DNA of 64,000 nt from Mytilisepta virgata (GCA_028015205.1 CM051515.1:11116001-11180000); one strand, 5' to 3'. Shown: positions 45,302 to 57,070, numbered from the stretch's first letter. The notes: a model not told the origin generated them from the sequence alone. A program made the numbers and translations.

Positions 45302-46690
45302 TCATGTAAATTATTTTTATTTATAAGCATTGACGTTTGTTTTCTGGTTATAATTTAATTTCTATAGCTCCCGGTTTAATCCGAGTCAATTTTTAAAAGA
45401 TATTCTCAAAATGATACAATTTATATAAAGTCTGGAATCAGTAAGTTATTAGTTATTTAAGGATTGTAAATTTTTTCAGTGTATGAAGAAATAACCTCAA
45501 TCACGGGTTATTTGAAAGTGTGCATCATGTGCATTGAGGTTATTTCGAATAGACTGAAAATGAAATTACTGTCAATGTTTATAATTTAATTCCAACGGTT
45601 GTTTTGACGTCTAAAACGTCGAGATTCCCTATAATGACGTCATAGTAAAAAAGAAAATGATATGATAGACGAAAACAAAAATTGACCAATCAAATGACGC
45701 GTTACATCCAGTATTAAATTATTGTTCTTTATGTTTAACGACTTGGTATATTTCTTGTTTAAAAGATATGCTTTTCCAGATCAACCTTCAGCGCTCGGTT
45801 TCACCGACGTTCACCGTGTCAGGTTTGGAATATCGTTTTCTTCACGAGTCTCCAGTAGACCCCATTTTTCAACCATCTAATCAACAATTGATGCCGCCAA
45901 ATATTAAGATACAATACAGTTATCACCTAAACGATTACTAAACATTTGTATGGCAGAAATTTAAAATACAACACAGTAATTTGACCGTTTCATTATTTCT
46001 ATCCAAGTAAAGAGATACGATGTAAAGGAACTGAAACTGCAAAAGATCTCGAGCCTTTATTTAAATAACGTAATTGACTAGCACTGCATAACAAGTACTA
46101 AGTGGCCCCATATTAACAAGATGAAACTCAGCCAAAACTTCAAATTTCTAAAATGATAACAATTCTATAAATACACATAACAAACACAAAGAAACCAACT
46201 ACCATATCTTAATGTTGAACAGGCAAAGAAAAAATGCTGGGTTGCGTAGTAATTTTATTAAATTAACTTTTAAAAACGATATTCTTTTGTTTAAGTAACC
46301 CTTGGTTTAAGTGTGTTAACAATACTTTTGAATGTTTACATTTTATTGGATGCAATCTCACTGATCCCTAAATAACATACTTAAGTTTTCGTACATTTAG
46401 ATAAAAAAGCAAAAGCAAAACAAAATAAAAATAAATTATGTTAGATAAAAAATTAAAAGCAAACCAAAATAAAAATTAAAAAACGAAGAAACAACCCCCC
46501 TCCCCCTCCCTCCAAGAAAAAATTATAAAGTTTGTGTGTGTCTATTTTATCAAAAGATTTATATTTTGTAAGATTGAACTTTAACAATTTCTGAATAAAT
46601 TATACAACAAATGTATGCAATTGCCAGGAGTAACTTTGCAAATAAAGCTGTGTCATTTGTCTGTTTTCCAAAATACTTTTATTTGAGTGC
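45302..46690. repeat. Segmental duplication, copy B, with the empty insertion site
   Basis: Colinear with 25600-25750 plus 33175-34800 when the 7.4-kb element is removed. The junction reads ACAATTTATATAAAGTCTGG at 45416-45435 with one TATA. Similarity then continues in blocks to about 46690. The part corresponding to exon 1 of the methyltransferase (about 46000-46330) is not recognisable. Confidence 0.8.
45490..45548. repeat. Perfect 14-bp-stem hairpin
   Basis: GAAATAACCTCAAT and ATTGAGGTTATTTC are exact inverted copies, with an inner partly palindromic TGTGCATCATGTGCA. It lies only in copy B of the duplication. Confidence 0.75.
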
Positions 46691-47069
46691 TCCGTAATTC
46701 CTGTATAACTTTACTTATTCTGATTCTGGTTTCAAAGTTAAGTCTATCTTCCCTCTCAAATGCTATAAAATAATTTACAAAAAAATAACTGACTGTATAG
46801 CAATATAACTTGCATTTTAATCAATTATTTTTTTCATTTGAAACATGAACATTATGTATTCAAACTGCTTGAACCTTGACAATAATCTATGTGTGAAGGA
46901 CACTAACAATCTTACACGCAATGTAGCAGTGCATACAGAAAAAAGTTAACCTTCGGAATTTCCCCTTTTGATATGTGCGGTGATAAATGACATTTACGTG
47001 GGTTAATATCAGGTAAATATTCTAATAGCTTAAATGCAATCACTTTAATTATTTATATTTGAGTCTGCA
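46691..47069. other. Intergenic, nothing recognised
   Basis: AT-rich sequence, no open frame of note. Confidence 0.5.
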
Positions 47070-47330
47070 AGGTGGAATTGAAATTCAGTGGTGAAGAACA
47101 AAAATCAAATCTGTTGATATATAAGGCAAATGAAATATGCCGGTCGAGCAAAGTAAATAAAATTTAATATATACATTTTTAAATGTAATAAATTACCGTT
47201 TTAAATTTTGTTCAAGTTGAAATTGCAATTCAGTGGTGAAGAACAAAAATTGGATCTTTTGATATATAAGGCAAATGAAATATGGCGGACCAGCAAACTA
47301 AATAAAACTTAATATATACATATTAGAAAC
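47070..47330 (+). repeat. Direct duplication, about 145-bp period, two copies
   Basis: ATTCAGTGGTGAAGAACAAA, TGATATATAAGGCAAATGAA and TAATATATACAT occur in both halves (starting about 47079 and 47228). Confidence 0.85.
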
Positions 47331-47850
47331 CACCATTTTACATCAATTTTACAGTACTGTTGTATTTCTCATACTGATATTATGAAAACGTATAGTACAG
47401 TAATATAGAGACACAATCAAATTGGTCAACAATAATTTAACTTTCATTGTATACTAGTAATGCCTAATTTGAGAATAAAACACTGGGTGTATCCTTTTTA
47501 AAAATTTTAATTACCTATATTCTTAATCGTTAGTTTCAAAATAGTTTTATCTCATATGATTCGAAGGAAGAACATCCGTCGTTTGAAATAATGTATTAAA
47601 TGAATATTGACCAATGGGCAGCGAGTCTCATAACAAGTTTAGCCTTTCAATGTTCTCAAGATGGCTTCGTCACACAAACAAAGTACACAAACATGCAATG
47701 AGAATAAAAAGAAAACAAGAATATGTTAAAAAGTGTTGTACTGATGTCAGAGTTTCCTTTCCCACATAAATAAATCTAGTCATTTAAAAGAAGGAAATTC
47801 AATGGTTTATTAATTCTTTACATGAGAAAAGTTTTTAAATATACACCATA
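47331..47850. other. Intergenic, nothing recognised
   Basis: AT-rich sequence, no open frame, repeat or motif to report. Confidence 0.5.
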
Positions 47851-47854
47851 GGGA

Positions 47855-49030
47855 CAGAAGTTTAGGCTTGTGACGTAAATTCCTCTCTCATTTTTTTCAA
47901 TATATGCATTTTATTTCTAAACATTAGTGTCATGTGTCATGCACAATAAGGCTTTAAAATTTTAATTTTCTATAATTGGGCCAGACAGGTATTGAATGTC
48001 GTATATTGTCAAAGCTTGTGACAAAAACTACTCCTCTTTCATTTTTCCATTTATGTATTTTATTGTATTCAGTCTTGTCATGCACAATATACGTACATGT
48101 GATTTTCAAAACTTTGGACCCACAGGGTGAATTCAAAATGATGAATTCATGCTTGTAGCCTTAACGTTTTTCTTTGTTTCATTGGAGTTAGTGATTTCAT
48201 TTTTTTATTTCATCTAAATGGACAAAAAAGTTTTAGATGTTTACCCCCCGCACTTCGAAGAAGTTCGGAGATATTGTTATCGGACCCGTCCGTCCGTTAC
48301 ACTTTCTCGTGACCTAAACTACTCGTTCCTTTTGTACTTTCTATATATTATTTTCACATACTGTATGTAGATGCACAATAAGGTTTTAGAATTTTCATTT
48401 TCGAAAATTATGGAAGACAGGGGTCGATGTTCAAAAATTGAATTTAAGCTTGTGACCTAAACTCCTCTTTCGTTTTTCATTTTATGCATTTAATTTTTAT
48501 ACAGTATTGTCATATACTGTATGTAGATGCACAACCAGGTTTCAGAAGTTTGATTTTCACAAATTCGAATATCGAAAATTGTGAGTTCAAACTTCTGACC
48601 TAAACTTCTCAATCATTATTCATCTTATGCATTAAATATCACTACAGTATTACCACACACTGTATATAGGTTTTAGAATTTAATTATGTTTTTTAATTTG
48701 GGCTTACAAGGATCAAATTTCGTAAAATTATCAATTTAAGCTTGTGACGTCAACTCTATCATCTTTCAATTTATGCAGTTTATTTATATACATTAAAGTA
48801 ATAAACCATGTGTAAATGCACAATAAGGGTTTAGAATGTTAGAATTTTCATTTTATAAATTTGAGGACCACAGGGCAGATGTACAATAAAGTTTTAGAAT
48901 TATGATTTTCCAGAATTCGAGCATGTGTTCAAAGATATGATTTTGAAAAGGGTGCACAACATGCACAATGATACAACATGTGAGGAGTGCATAGATAGCT
49001 GTCGTTTCCGACTGCTTCAATCTATTTAAT
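47855..49030 (+). repeat. Tandem-repeat-bearing element T, copy C (two elements head to tail)
   Basis: A decayed partial array (47855-48180) is followed by a new start at 48246 (CCCCGCACTTCGAAGAAGTT, then CGGAGATATTGTTAT and CGTCCGTCCGTTACAC). Units have CTGTATGTAGATGCACAATA. It ends with GGAGTGCATAGATAGCTGTC at about 48975-49000, like copy B. Confidence 0.85.
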
Positions 49031-49075
49031 TGAGAATTGTAAGAAATATCTACATGTTATTGTAGCATATTCCTT

Positions 49076-49294
49076 GAATTATCTTACATTTTCTAGATTT
49101 ATGAGTTTTGCAATATAAGCTATTGGTAAAGTTGATATATCACATTCATGACATTTGATAGAAAAGTGAATTGCAACAGCACTGTAATTAATACTAAAGT
49201 GAATTGATGAACTCCACTTACACCCACCGTAAATATAATTAAAACTTTGGCTTATGTAGCAAAACTCATAAATTTAGAAAATGTAAGTTAATTC
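49076..49294. mobile_element. Hairpin MITE, 219 bp
   Basis: The arms CTTACATTTTCTAGATTTAT... (49083-49111) and ...ATAAATTTAGAAAATGTAAG (49259-49287) are inverted with one mismatch in 29. They extend outward to GAATTA / TAATTC. Weaker inverted similarity continues inward. There is no coding content. The target duplication is not clear. Confidence 0.8.
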
Positions 49295-49986
49295 TAATGA
49301 TAAAATTCTACTACTTCATAGTTATTGATATTTCTATAAATAAATGAAAAATAACAGACAATGTTCTATTTATAGTTCACAGTTATTTCCGGAAATAATG
49401 AAAAAAATCATGTATATTTAATTATACAAATACTTTCTCCATTCTTGTAATAGATAATTTGACATTTTGGCTGTAAAATCGGTAGGAGTTTATAGTAAAC
49501 TGCATGGTGATCATACTGTGTAAATCAAAAACGATTTCAAGCATATTTGAATTCTTTGAAACTATATTTAAGGTTCAGACAAACATGACAAACCTTTCGT
49601 TATATAAATGTGCCAGATATCCATGACCTATGATGAAATTCGAACAAACATCATACTTAAGAAAACTGCCTATTGAACTTGTGTTACATTATATTTAATC
49701 CTTATATAATGAAAATGTATTTTATGGATCTTAATTTTTTTCTCCCGGAAAATCAGCTATATACATTATGCTGCAATCAATTTCTGGAAATTATCCACTT
49801 TTGAATAAATGCAAGGAAACTGTATGTAAAATACATGCTTAATTAACGAAATCACAGTGGCATAGAATTATGGTAATTTTTAATCAGAAAGAAATGGGGA
49901 AATAATTTAGAGATCTACATAATGTAAAGTTAATGCAAACTTGGGGTAAAATATGATTTCAATCTTTGTACATTTTCCTTATACGT
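49295..49986. other. Intergenic, one dispersed repeat fragment
   Basis: It holds the partner of the 44830-44940 repeat at about 49465-49570. Otherwise it is AT-rich sequence without features. Confidence 0.5.
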
Positions 49987-50139
49987 GTTGACTCTCGTTA
50001 TCTCAAAATGGAAGGGACATACTTAAATAGTTTGAGATAACAGGAGTTTGAGATATCAAAGTTTAATGTAGGGACCAAAACATTACTTTAAGATATCAGG
50101 AGTTTTGAGTTAAAAGAGTTTGAGATAACGAGATTCAAC
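49987..50139. mobile_element. Hairpin MITE, 153 bp, with internal TTTGAGATAAC repeats
   Basis: The ends GTTGACTCTCGTTATCTCAA and TTTGAGATAACGAGATTCAA(C) are inverted with one mismatch in 21. The interior has further TTTGAGATAACAGG, TTTGAGATATCA and TTTAAGATATCAGG copies, so the element is built largely from one motif. Confidence 0.75.
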
Positions 50140-51600
50140 CATATTTCGTTCTATCCTTACTGGCATTTCAGATTTTAAGCCTCTAATAAAAAAAATCCAC
50201 GATGCCACATAAGATGCGCTGAATGCGCATGCTTATTCCAAAAATTGACTCATGAGAATAAAGTGGAAATCAGAATAGGTTGGTAGCAGTTAAAAGAATA
50301 TTTCAAGTTACAAAATGTGCCGAGCATATAAATAAAAAAGTCTTGTTATGTACAGTCTATGCAGTAGTAAATGCATACTACTTTTTTATTGCAACCATTT
50401 ACAGATAAAACGTTAAAAGCACTCCGTGAAATGAGCTCCAAGGTATTTTACGTATGAGTTATAATCGATTACTATCGATTTTCAAATTAAACGTGTTAAC
50501 CGATCGACTGTCGATTATATATACATGTCAACAAATTATTAAAACATCACTATAATCGGAGGTCCAGCTATATTAAAACATCGCAAATAAATTCTGTGTA
50601 TGCAAATTTTGATACACATTATGTGCACAATTAATGACTCATTAGTTGTGCACAAGCCCTTAATATGTTGCTGCGTCCAAAGTTGAGGAGCAAGTTGAAA
50701 AATGCAAAATGACTTAAAACTATCTAATGACAGAGCCAAGCACGAAAGCAATACTCCTTAGTTTTTACAAACTTTACATTTTTGAAGCAGTAAATTGTAA
50801 GTATCAATTCTAGCGAAATGATAGACATGGATAGCAAGGTATGAAGCCTTCTTACTTACATTTTTCTAATCAGATTACAGTTAAGACAAGGAAATTGTAA
50901 CATATTTCTATAATAACAAAATGATTGATAATTTAAGCCTTGAATAATCATATTTTTTACCAATATATAAACAAGATAAGACAGCAATATCGCGCAATAT
51001 CTAGAACACGAGGAAGAATGTGGAGGGCTATTAATACTATTTGTATTGTATTGACAATTTTCTGTCAGTTTGCAGGTATGGTATGGTATAGTGCAAGTCC
51101 ATTTGTATTTGCAATTTTGAACTACAAACATGTATGCATGCACTTTCTTTTTTTTCTACGGTGATGATACAACTTTCAAACGTGTTTAGACATTCCAGCT
51201 GACAAATGTTGTAATTTTGTAATTTCAAGCATGATGTCATCTCCATTAGACAATTTTGACGTTTAGTTAATATGATTGTGCCTACTCTGCATAGTCCTAT
51301 CGAATTATATTGGTCACAATATTCAAATAATTTGGCTTTCAAAAGTATCACTCGCGGTCGTAAATGTTATAACTGATGAAGTCTAATCAAGAAATACGCA
51401 TTTGGATGATGAACAATATTGGCGCAATTTTACTCACGTGTTGGAATCTCTAGATTGTGTTGTAGATAATTATCCACATTAACCTTTCTTATCTATTCTT
51501 GTTTGCTGCAATGTTTATGAGTTAATTTTATTTTACAAGAAAGGAGAAATTAGAAAAAAAAATCAATAATTTTAATCGTATTTATTTTTGTTGAATTTTT
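50140..51600. other. Intergenic, nothing recognised
   Basis: Several 70-105 codon open frames on both strands overlap here (50539-51351). They are mutually shadowing, with no domains or splice context. Confidence 0.45.
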
Positions 51601-51608
51601 ATTAATTA

Positions 51609-52720
51609 TTCCCTCACTTCGAATGAAGTTCGGGGATATTTGTAATCGATCCGTCTGTTCATCTGTGTGTTTGTCCGTCCGTCTGTTCGTCTGTCTGTCC
51701 GTTAGATAATCTCTTGTCTCCAGAACTCCTAGTTCATTTTTAACTTCATGCATTTAATTTCTATACAGTATTGTCACAAACTGTATGTAGATGCGCAGTA
51801 AGGTTTTAGAATTTTGATTTTCAAAAATTGGGGCCCACAGGGATTGAATTTCGAAAACTGGAAATTTAAACTTGTGACCTAAACTCCTCATTAATTTCTC
51901 ATTTTTTGTTTTTAATTTCTGTACAGTATTATCACAGACTGTATGTGGATGTGCAATAAGGTTTTCGAATTTTTATTTTTAAAAATTGGGGTCCACATGG
52001 GTCGAATTTCAAAAATTGGAAGTTTAAGCTTGTGACCTAAACTCCTCACGAATTTTTCATTTTATGCTTTAATTGCTATACAGTATTGTCACATACTGTA
52101 TGTAGATGTGCAATAAGGTTTTCGAAAAATTTATTTACAAAAATTGGGGCCCACAGAGGTCGAATTTCGAAATTGGAATTTGAGCTTGTGACCTAAACTC
52201 CTTATCCATTTTCCACATCATGTTTCTATACAGTATTGTCACATACTATATGTAGATGCGCAATAAGGCTTTATAATTTTGATTTTCAAAAATTGGGGCC
52301 CAAGGGGGTCGAATTTCGAAAACTGGAAGTTTATACTAAACTCCTTATCAACTTTTCATTTTATGCTTTTAATTTCTATACAATATTGTCACATACTGTA
52401 TGTGGATGCGCAATAAGGTCTTAGAATTTTGATTTTGATCACTTGAGCCCCACAGGGGTTGCATTTCGGAAATAGTGAATTTTAGCTTGTGCCTTAAACT
52501 CCTCTCATTTTTCATTCAGATTTAGCAAATTTATTTGTATATAATATTGTTCTTCACTATGTGTAGAATGATGTGGAATAAGGTTTAAACTTTTGAAATT
52601 TGATTAAGGGTTCCAATTTGCAGACTGAAATTGTGAAAGTGGTAATTTTTCACTGTTAATTGTTTTTTTTTACTTGTGCAGTGCGGGGATGGATATCGTT
52701 TCTGATGGCACCAATTTCTT
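51609..52720 (+). repeat. Tandem-repeat-bearing element T, copy D (best preserved, about six units)
   Basis: It starts with CCTCACTTCGAATGAAGTTC followed by GGGGATATTTGTAATCGATC and a run of CCGTCCGTCTGT-type repeats. Units of about 150-165 bp follow, with TGTATGTAGATGCGCAGTAA, TTGGGGCCCACAGGGATTGA and CTTGTGACCTAAACTCCT. It ends with CTTGTGCAGTGCGGGGATGG and TATCGTTTCTGATGGCACCA, as in copy A. Confidence 0.88.
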
Positions 52721-53339
52721 GTGACTTTTGTAAGGGCTCTGGGTAAAATGCACTGTAATACAGACTACAATCAATATCAGATATCTTTTGTAATCGCCCA
52801 ACGTCTTAACGTGCCGATATTTAACACCGAATATTAAAAAAAAAGATATTTTTCTTCACAGCGTCTTTGGACAATTCAAAGTGTTTTTCATAGAATATAA
52901 AGGGTTGGATTTTTTTATTACCTGTATGCCAGCTGGATAATTCCTTATTTGACAGGTTGATTCCGTTTAAAAAATCAGATACTGGATTACTTTCGTGCAT
53001 AGAAAGTATAGATATTCATCGTCATAAGGTTCGATCATGACCGAGACTTTAGAAAGCAAAGTTTGAAAAAAAGTATAGTATCCTGACATAAAAAATGCCA
53101 TGAACATGCGTTATGTTTATTTTTGACGAAAAACGGTGAAGTTTTAAAACCAGGAATAAAGTAGTGCAACATTTCGGAAATAAATAATTTTTTTTTATAA
53201 TGTATGTATTTCTTTCTTTTTTTGCGTTTATTTACCTTCATTCCATTCGACTTATCACTAAACAATTGACATTTGTTTATTCATTGTGTGAGCTGTTTTG
53301 CATTGTCTTTATTTTTTATCTTTCATTCTCTTTAAAATT
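52721..53339. other. Intergenic, nothing recognised
   Basis: AT-rich sequence, no supported gene. Confidence 0.5.
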
Positions 53340-53475
53340 CTACAATTTGTTCAAATGAAGTTCGGTGGTTCTCTCTGGGTACTCCGTCTTCCTCCACAAA
53401 TCAAAACTGGCAGCCGTGAAATAGACAAATGTGCTGAAAACGGCGTAAAACTCCAACTTAACAAACAAACACACA
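53340..53475 (+). mobile_element. SINE family S1, 3' body fragment
   Basis: GAAGTTCGGTGGTTCTCTCT, GGGTACTCCGTCTTCC, GGCAGCCGTGAAATAGACAA and GCTGAAAACGGCGTAAAACT, followed by CAAACAAACAC, match the reverse complement of the elements at 7917 and 13598. The tRNA-like head is missing. A further tail fragment lies at 59404-59485 (GTGTTCGACTCCGATCTTAA, TGTGCTGAAAACAGCGTAAA). Confidence 0.8.
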
Positions 53476-54480
53476 AATAATACAAAGAATCAAAAAAAGA
53501 AATTAATATCAATTCCCAACAAATTTTGATCGTTTTCAACAGACAATAACTTTTGGGGTTTTTCTCATGGCTCGTGTCGATGCAAAAATAAATTTTTTGC
53601 ACGCTTTGTCACATTGCAGAAAATAAATAGATTTTCTGATTTTCTAATTGTTTTTGAAGGTTACGATTATTCGTCTTAAATCAATAAAAACTTTCCCTCG
53701 GTGGATATATCCATGCATTGAAGTAAGAAGGATCCAATTGTATACACTGGTGAAAATGCATAATGATTATATCGACATCTGTAAGGTTTAACGGCGCTTA
53801 CGTTTTTATCACAAATGTTTTTTAACCTATTTCATATGCAAAAATGCTGGAAATGTATAATAAGAATATGTGTAGTCTGAATCTTATAAAGAACAATATA
53901 CCAAACATTACTTAAATTTGTCTTATAACGCAACATTTGAATTTGCCAAATCTGACTAAATTTAATCCTATATATGATCAATTCAAACTGGTAAAATGTG
54001 CAAAGTGTCACTGTAAACTTGAAAGCCTGGTAAAAGTTAAAAGACCTTTAAGATACCGTAACAAGTTTAGAAACTAAAGTAAGTAAAACAATTCACGGAA
54101 GTATAAAATAAGCATATAATAAGTGGGATACACGTATCTTTTTACGTAAAAAAACAGTAATGATAAATGCCAAAACAAAACATACTTTTATCTTGTAAGG
54201 CGACATCTGAAATTGACAGATTTGACTGCGTATTTTTCTAAATAGGGTCAGATTGGTAACTAATGAGACGTTTCACAGTAAAATTTGATTTTATTGTATA
54301 TTAAGATGTTTTGTAATAAGTCTTAAAGAGACCATTTTAGAAAGCGTAACAAGTAAAAATGTATATTGATTTAAAACACATGGCTGATTTAAATGTCATG
54401 TAAGAGTGTTCAAGTTGTTATTAAAAAGACTGGTTGATAAATCAGGTAATATAGTTTAGTACAGAAGATATTGCTTACCC
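53476..54480. other. Intergenic, nothing recognised
   Basis: AT-rich sequence with a loose internal similarity between about 53940-54110 and 54200-54370 (TTGTAAGGCGACATCTGAA / TTATAACGCAACATTTGAA). No gene. Confidence 0.4.
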
Positions 54481-54690
54481 TTCCGGAGCACCTGGGTTCA
54501 CTCCTGGTTTTTATAGGAGTTCGTATTGTTCATTGTTTTTAGTTTTCTGTGTTTATTTGTTGTGCTTGTGGTTGTTCGTTTGTCTTCCCGGGTTTGTCTG
54601 TCCAATGGATTACGTTTTTTTGATTGCTCCTTAGGTATATTTGTCCTTTTTATATTGACTTTTGATATTGCTGTGAAGGATGCAGATTTA
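54480..54690 (+). repeat. Dispersed repeat fragment (R1/R2-like)
   Basis: CTTCCGGAGCACCTGGGTTC and CTGTCCAATGGATTACG phrases recur in the R1/R2 repeats elsewhere in the window. Confidence 0.5.
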
Positions 54691-54893
54691 CTTTAGACAG
54701 TTATAGGCTTTTTATGAGATCTACTCTTGAACGTTTGGAATGTCATCTATCGGTTAATAAAACAAAAGGCTGAGATGAACCAATGTCTATGCAGGTTCAA
54801 ATAGTCACCAGTTAAGATTGCCTTCTTCGCATAGCTGATATTTTTTTTTATAGAAGTACATTTCATGCACATCCTGTAAACATTCACATTTAA

Positions 54894-55282
54894 GGATGAT
54901 CGCTGGTCATGTTTTGGTCTTTTTGTCAGATTTTCGGAAACCTCGGGTTTTATCCATTTCTTAAAATGAAATTGTTTGCCCATGAACCCCCAATTTTTCT
55001 TTTATAATTCAATCATATATACTTTAAAATGGTATTTGGCAAAATTTTATGAAATCCTTTTTATTTTTTCATAAATTTTTGAGAGACTGAAGTTGTCAAT
55101 GCAAATACAATAAAAATCCAGAGAAAACCCATTTCCTGCAAACTTTCAAGGCCTTATAGATCTAAAATGAGTACATGAACCTATATTTCTTTCTTACTTA
55201 TTTGTTTACTATTCATATGTTCTCTCAAATTAAAACACCTATTTCAAATCCTATTTATTTCCTATTAGACCAGCAATCATCC
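54894..55282 (-). mobile_element. TTAA-type MITE, full copy 3
   Basis: It is flanked by TTAA at 54890-54893 and 55283-55286, with ends GGATGATCGCTGGTC and GACCAGCAATCATCC. It is in reverse orientation to the copies at 24808 and 62673. It lies about 145 bases upstream of the C1q exon. Confidence 0.9.
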
Positions 55283-55428
55283 TTAAATCTTTTATTTTAT
55301 ACTGAATATTGCGTTAGTGTAGAATTAAATTTGACAAACTAAAAAAAACATGTATGCTTTCTTAGTATCCAATGTTTTTTGTTTTCCTTATTTTATAACA
55401 TCAATTATTGTCTTCTACTTTTATACAG

Positions 55429-55802
55429 GGACTCAGAGGTTTTACGTTAAACGGACAAGAAACCAAGTTCTATCTCCAAATGAAAGAATATATTTTGATA
55501 CAGTGTATGTCAACACCTTAAACGGATTTAACAAAAACACAGGAACATTTACTGCACCATCAAGCGGGTATTATTTCTTTGCTTGTTATTTCCGATGTCA
55601 GAATCTTAAGACACTCAGACTTAAGTTAACTAAAAACGGAGTTCATAACGGACTGGGGTTTGCAAGGAGTGGTTCCGGATCACTATTGGCGATTTTCTAT
55701 CTAACAAAAGGAAACTACGTTCGAGTACAACGTGTTTCAGGCGGAACTGGCACGAAGACGGTATTTGGAAACTATACAAGGTTTTCTGGGTTTAAAATCT
55801 GA
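55429..55802 (+). CDS. C1q-domain protein, C-terminal exon
   Basis: After the acceptor TTTTATACAG (ending 55428) the exon encodes an almost complete globular C1q domain of about 124 residues. Its beta-sandwich landmarks are RIYFDTVYVNTLNGFNKNTG, then GTFTAPSSGYYFFACYF, then LRLKLTKNG, LLAIFYLTKGNYVRVQ and a terminal GNYTRFSGFKI before TGA. The order F..V..N....F....G.F.AP..G.Y.F and the final FSGF are diagnostic of the family. C1q-domain proteins are secreted trimeric lectin-like recognition proteins, greatly expanded in bivalves. An upstream exon should carry the signal peptide and perhaps a coiled coil or collagen part. The frame is also open upstream to an ATG at 55350 with a hydrophobic leader-like reading (MYAFLVSNVFCFPYFITSII). 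I think this is the pyrimidine-rich intron end, but a single-exon form is possible. Confidence 0.88.
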
Positions 55803-55859
55803 ATACCTGTGCTCTTATTTATTTTTTTTTTTTTCATTTAACACTTTCAATTCAGCTGT

Positions 55860-55865
55860 AATAAA
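55860..55865 (+). terminator. Polyadenylation signal AATAAA for the C1q gene
   Basis: AATAAA lies 58 bases after the stop codon, at a normal distance for a short 3' untranslated region. Confidence 0.65.
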
Positions 55866-56107
55866 ATTTTATTTGAATGTAGTTCAGAAATTTGATTTAT
55901 GTAGATGAAATATTAGTAACACACTTTTATCTGGTAAGGTTACGTCGCCTTGTCTAATCTTGACGGTTTTGATTTTAATCATTTCTGAAATTTCATGATG
56001 GATGGATGAATTGTTGTCCAGTGGCAGCCAGATACATATCAGGACGAGAACATGTATGTTAATGAATATGATTCCTGTTTTGTACTAGACCGACACACTG
56101 AGCAGGA

Positions 56108-56340
56108 TTTTCAATGTACTAGCTCACGAGGTACATTGTAACTGTCCACAGGAAGACATATCACCCCGTTCGGACACATTATACTGACTCCGAGCCAAGC
56201 GGTAGATCTTTGCCAGCGTGCTTAGCGGAGAAGCAGCAAATACCAATTTAAATGTCTTTTTTGTCTGACCCGGCAGGGGATCGAACCCGCGACCTTCCGC
56301 ACTGGACGCGAGCACGCTACCACGAGACCATCGAGACGGT
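56108..56340 (-). mobile_element. tRNA-derived SINE, family S3
   Basis: On minus it reads CGTCTCGATGGTCTCGTGGT, then AGCGTGCTCGCGTCC (box A region), and GCGGGTTCGATCCCC (box B), with near-canonical tRNA spacing. A non-tRNA body ending in TACAATGTACCTCGTGAGCT follows. The head is better preserved than in S1 and S2, suggesting a younger copy. It is a different SINE family from the other two. Confidence 0.8.
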
Positions 56341-56399
56341 TTCTGAAATTTGAGACAAAACACATAATAACAAAAAAAGATTTACTGCCTTGCGACCAT

Positions 56400-57070
56400 C
56401 CATTTATACTCCTTCACACACGAATTTTCTTACGAGTCTTTCGTAATCAATCGCAAGCATGCGTTAATAACTCGTCACAACTCGCAGACACTTGTGAGGA
56501 TCCATGAAAGTAGAGGCAAATTTTTTGACATGTCAGAAATTTTCTTGCGATTGTCCACGGATTACATTTTCCGTAAATAACTCATAAGTAACTGGTAACA
56601 ATCTGTAAGTATCGTAAACCGTTCGCAACTACACTTAACCCTATGTAAACTACTCGCAAAAATCCGTACATGTCTCGTAAACAACTTTTTAACGATTTTT
56701 TACGGTTAGTTTACGATTTGTTTACGGATTACGAGTGCTCAAGTGATGTTTACGATTGCATTCAAGTTGTGTTACAATGGCTTTACGGATTGTTACGAGC
56801 ACTTTACGTATAATTACGAGTACATATGTATAGTGTGCGATTTAGGAAAGGTATAAAAATTGTCTTGCTGGATGTCAGTTGTTGAATGATGATACACAGA
56901 AGATTGCATACTTTTTTGTAAAAAGCTTAATTAGTCGTAACTATTCGTAACACCAAGTTAACAGGTCATTATTTAAAAGTCAAAGCTTAGATGAATCGTC
57001 TCATTCCGTAATATACTCGTAACAATCCATAAAAAGCTCGTAATATGTCTTAACTTGCTAGTATTTATCC
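56400..57070. repeat. Foldback-like region built from CGTAA / TTACG motifs
   Basis: CGTAA-type words (TCGTAAAC, CCGTAAAT, CTCGTAAAC) dominate about 56400-56690. Their complements (TTTACGGTT, GTTTACGATTT, TTTACGGATTAC, TTACGAGCAC) dominate about 56695-56830. CGTAA words return at 56935-57060. The polarity switch near 56690 makes a large imperfect hairpin. No gene or known family is evident. Confidence 0.6.
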
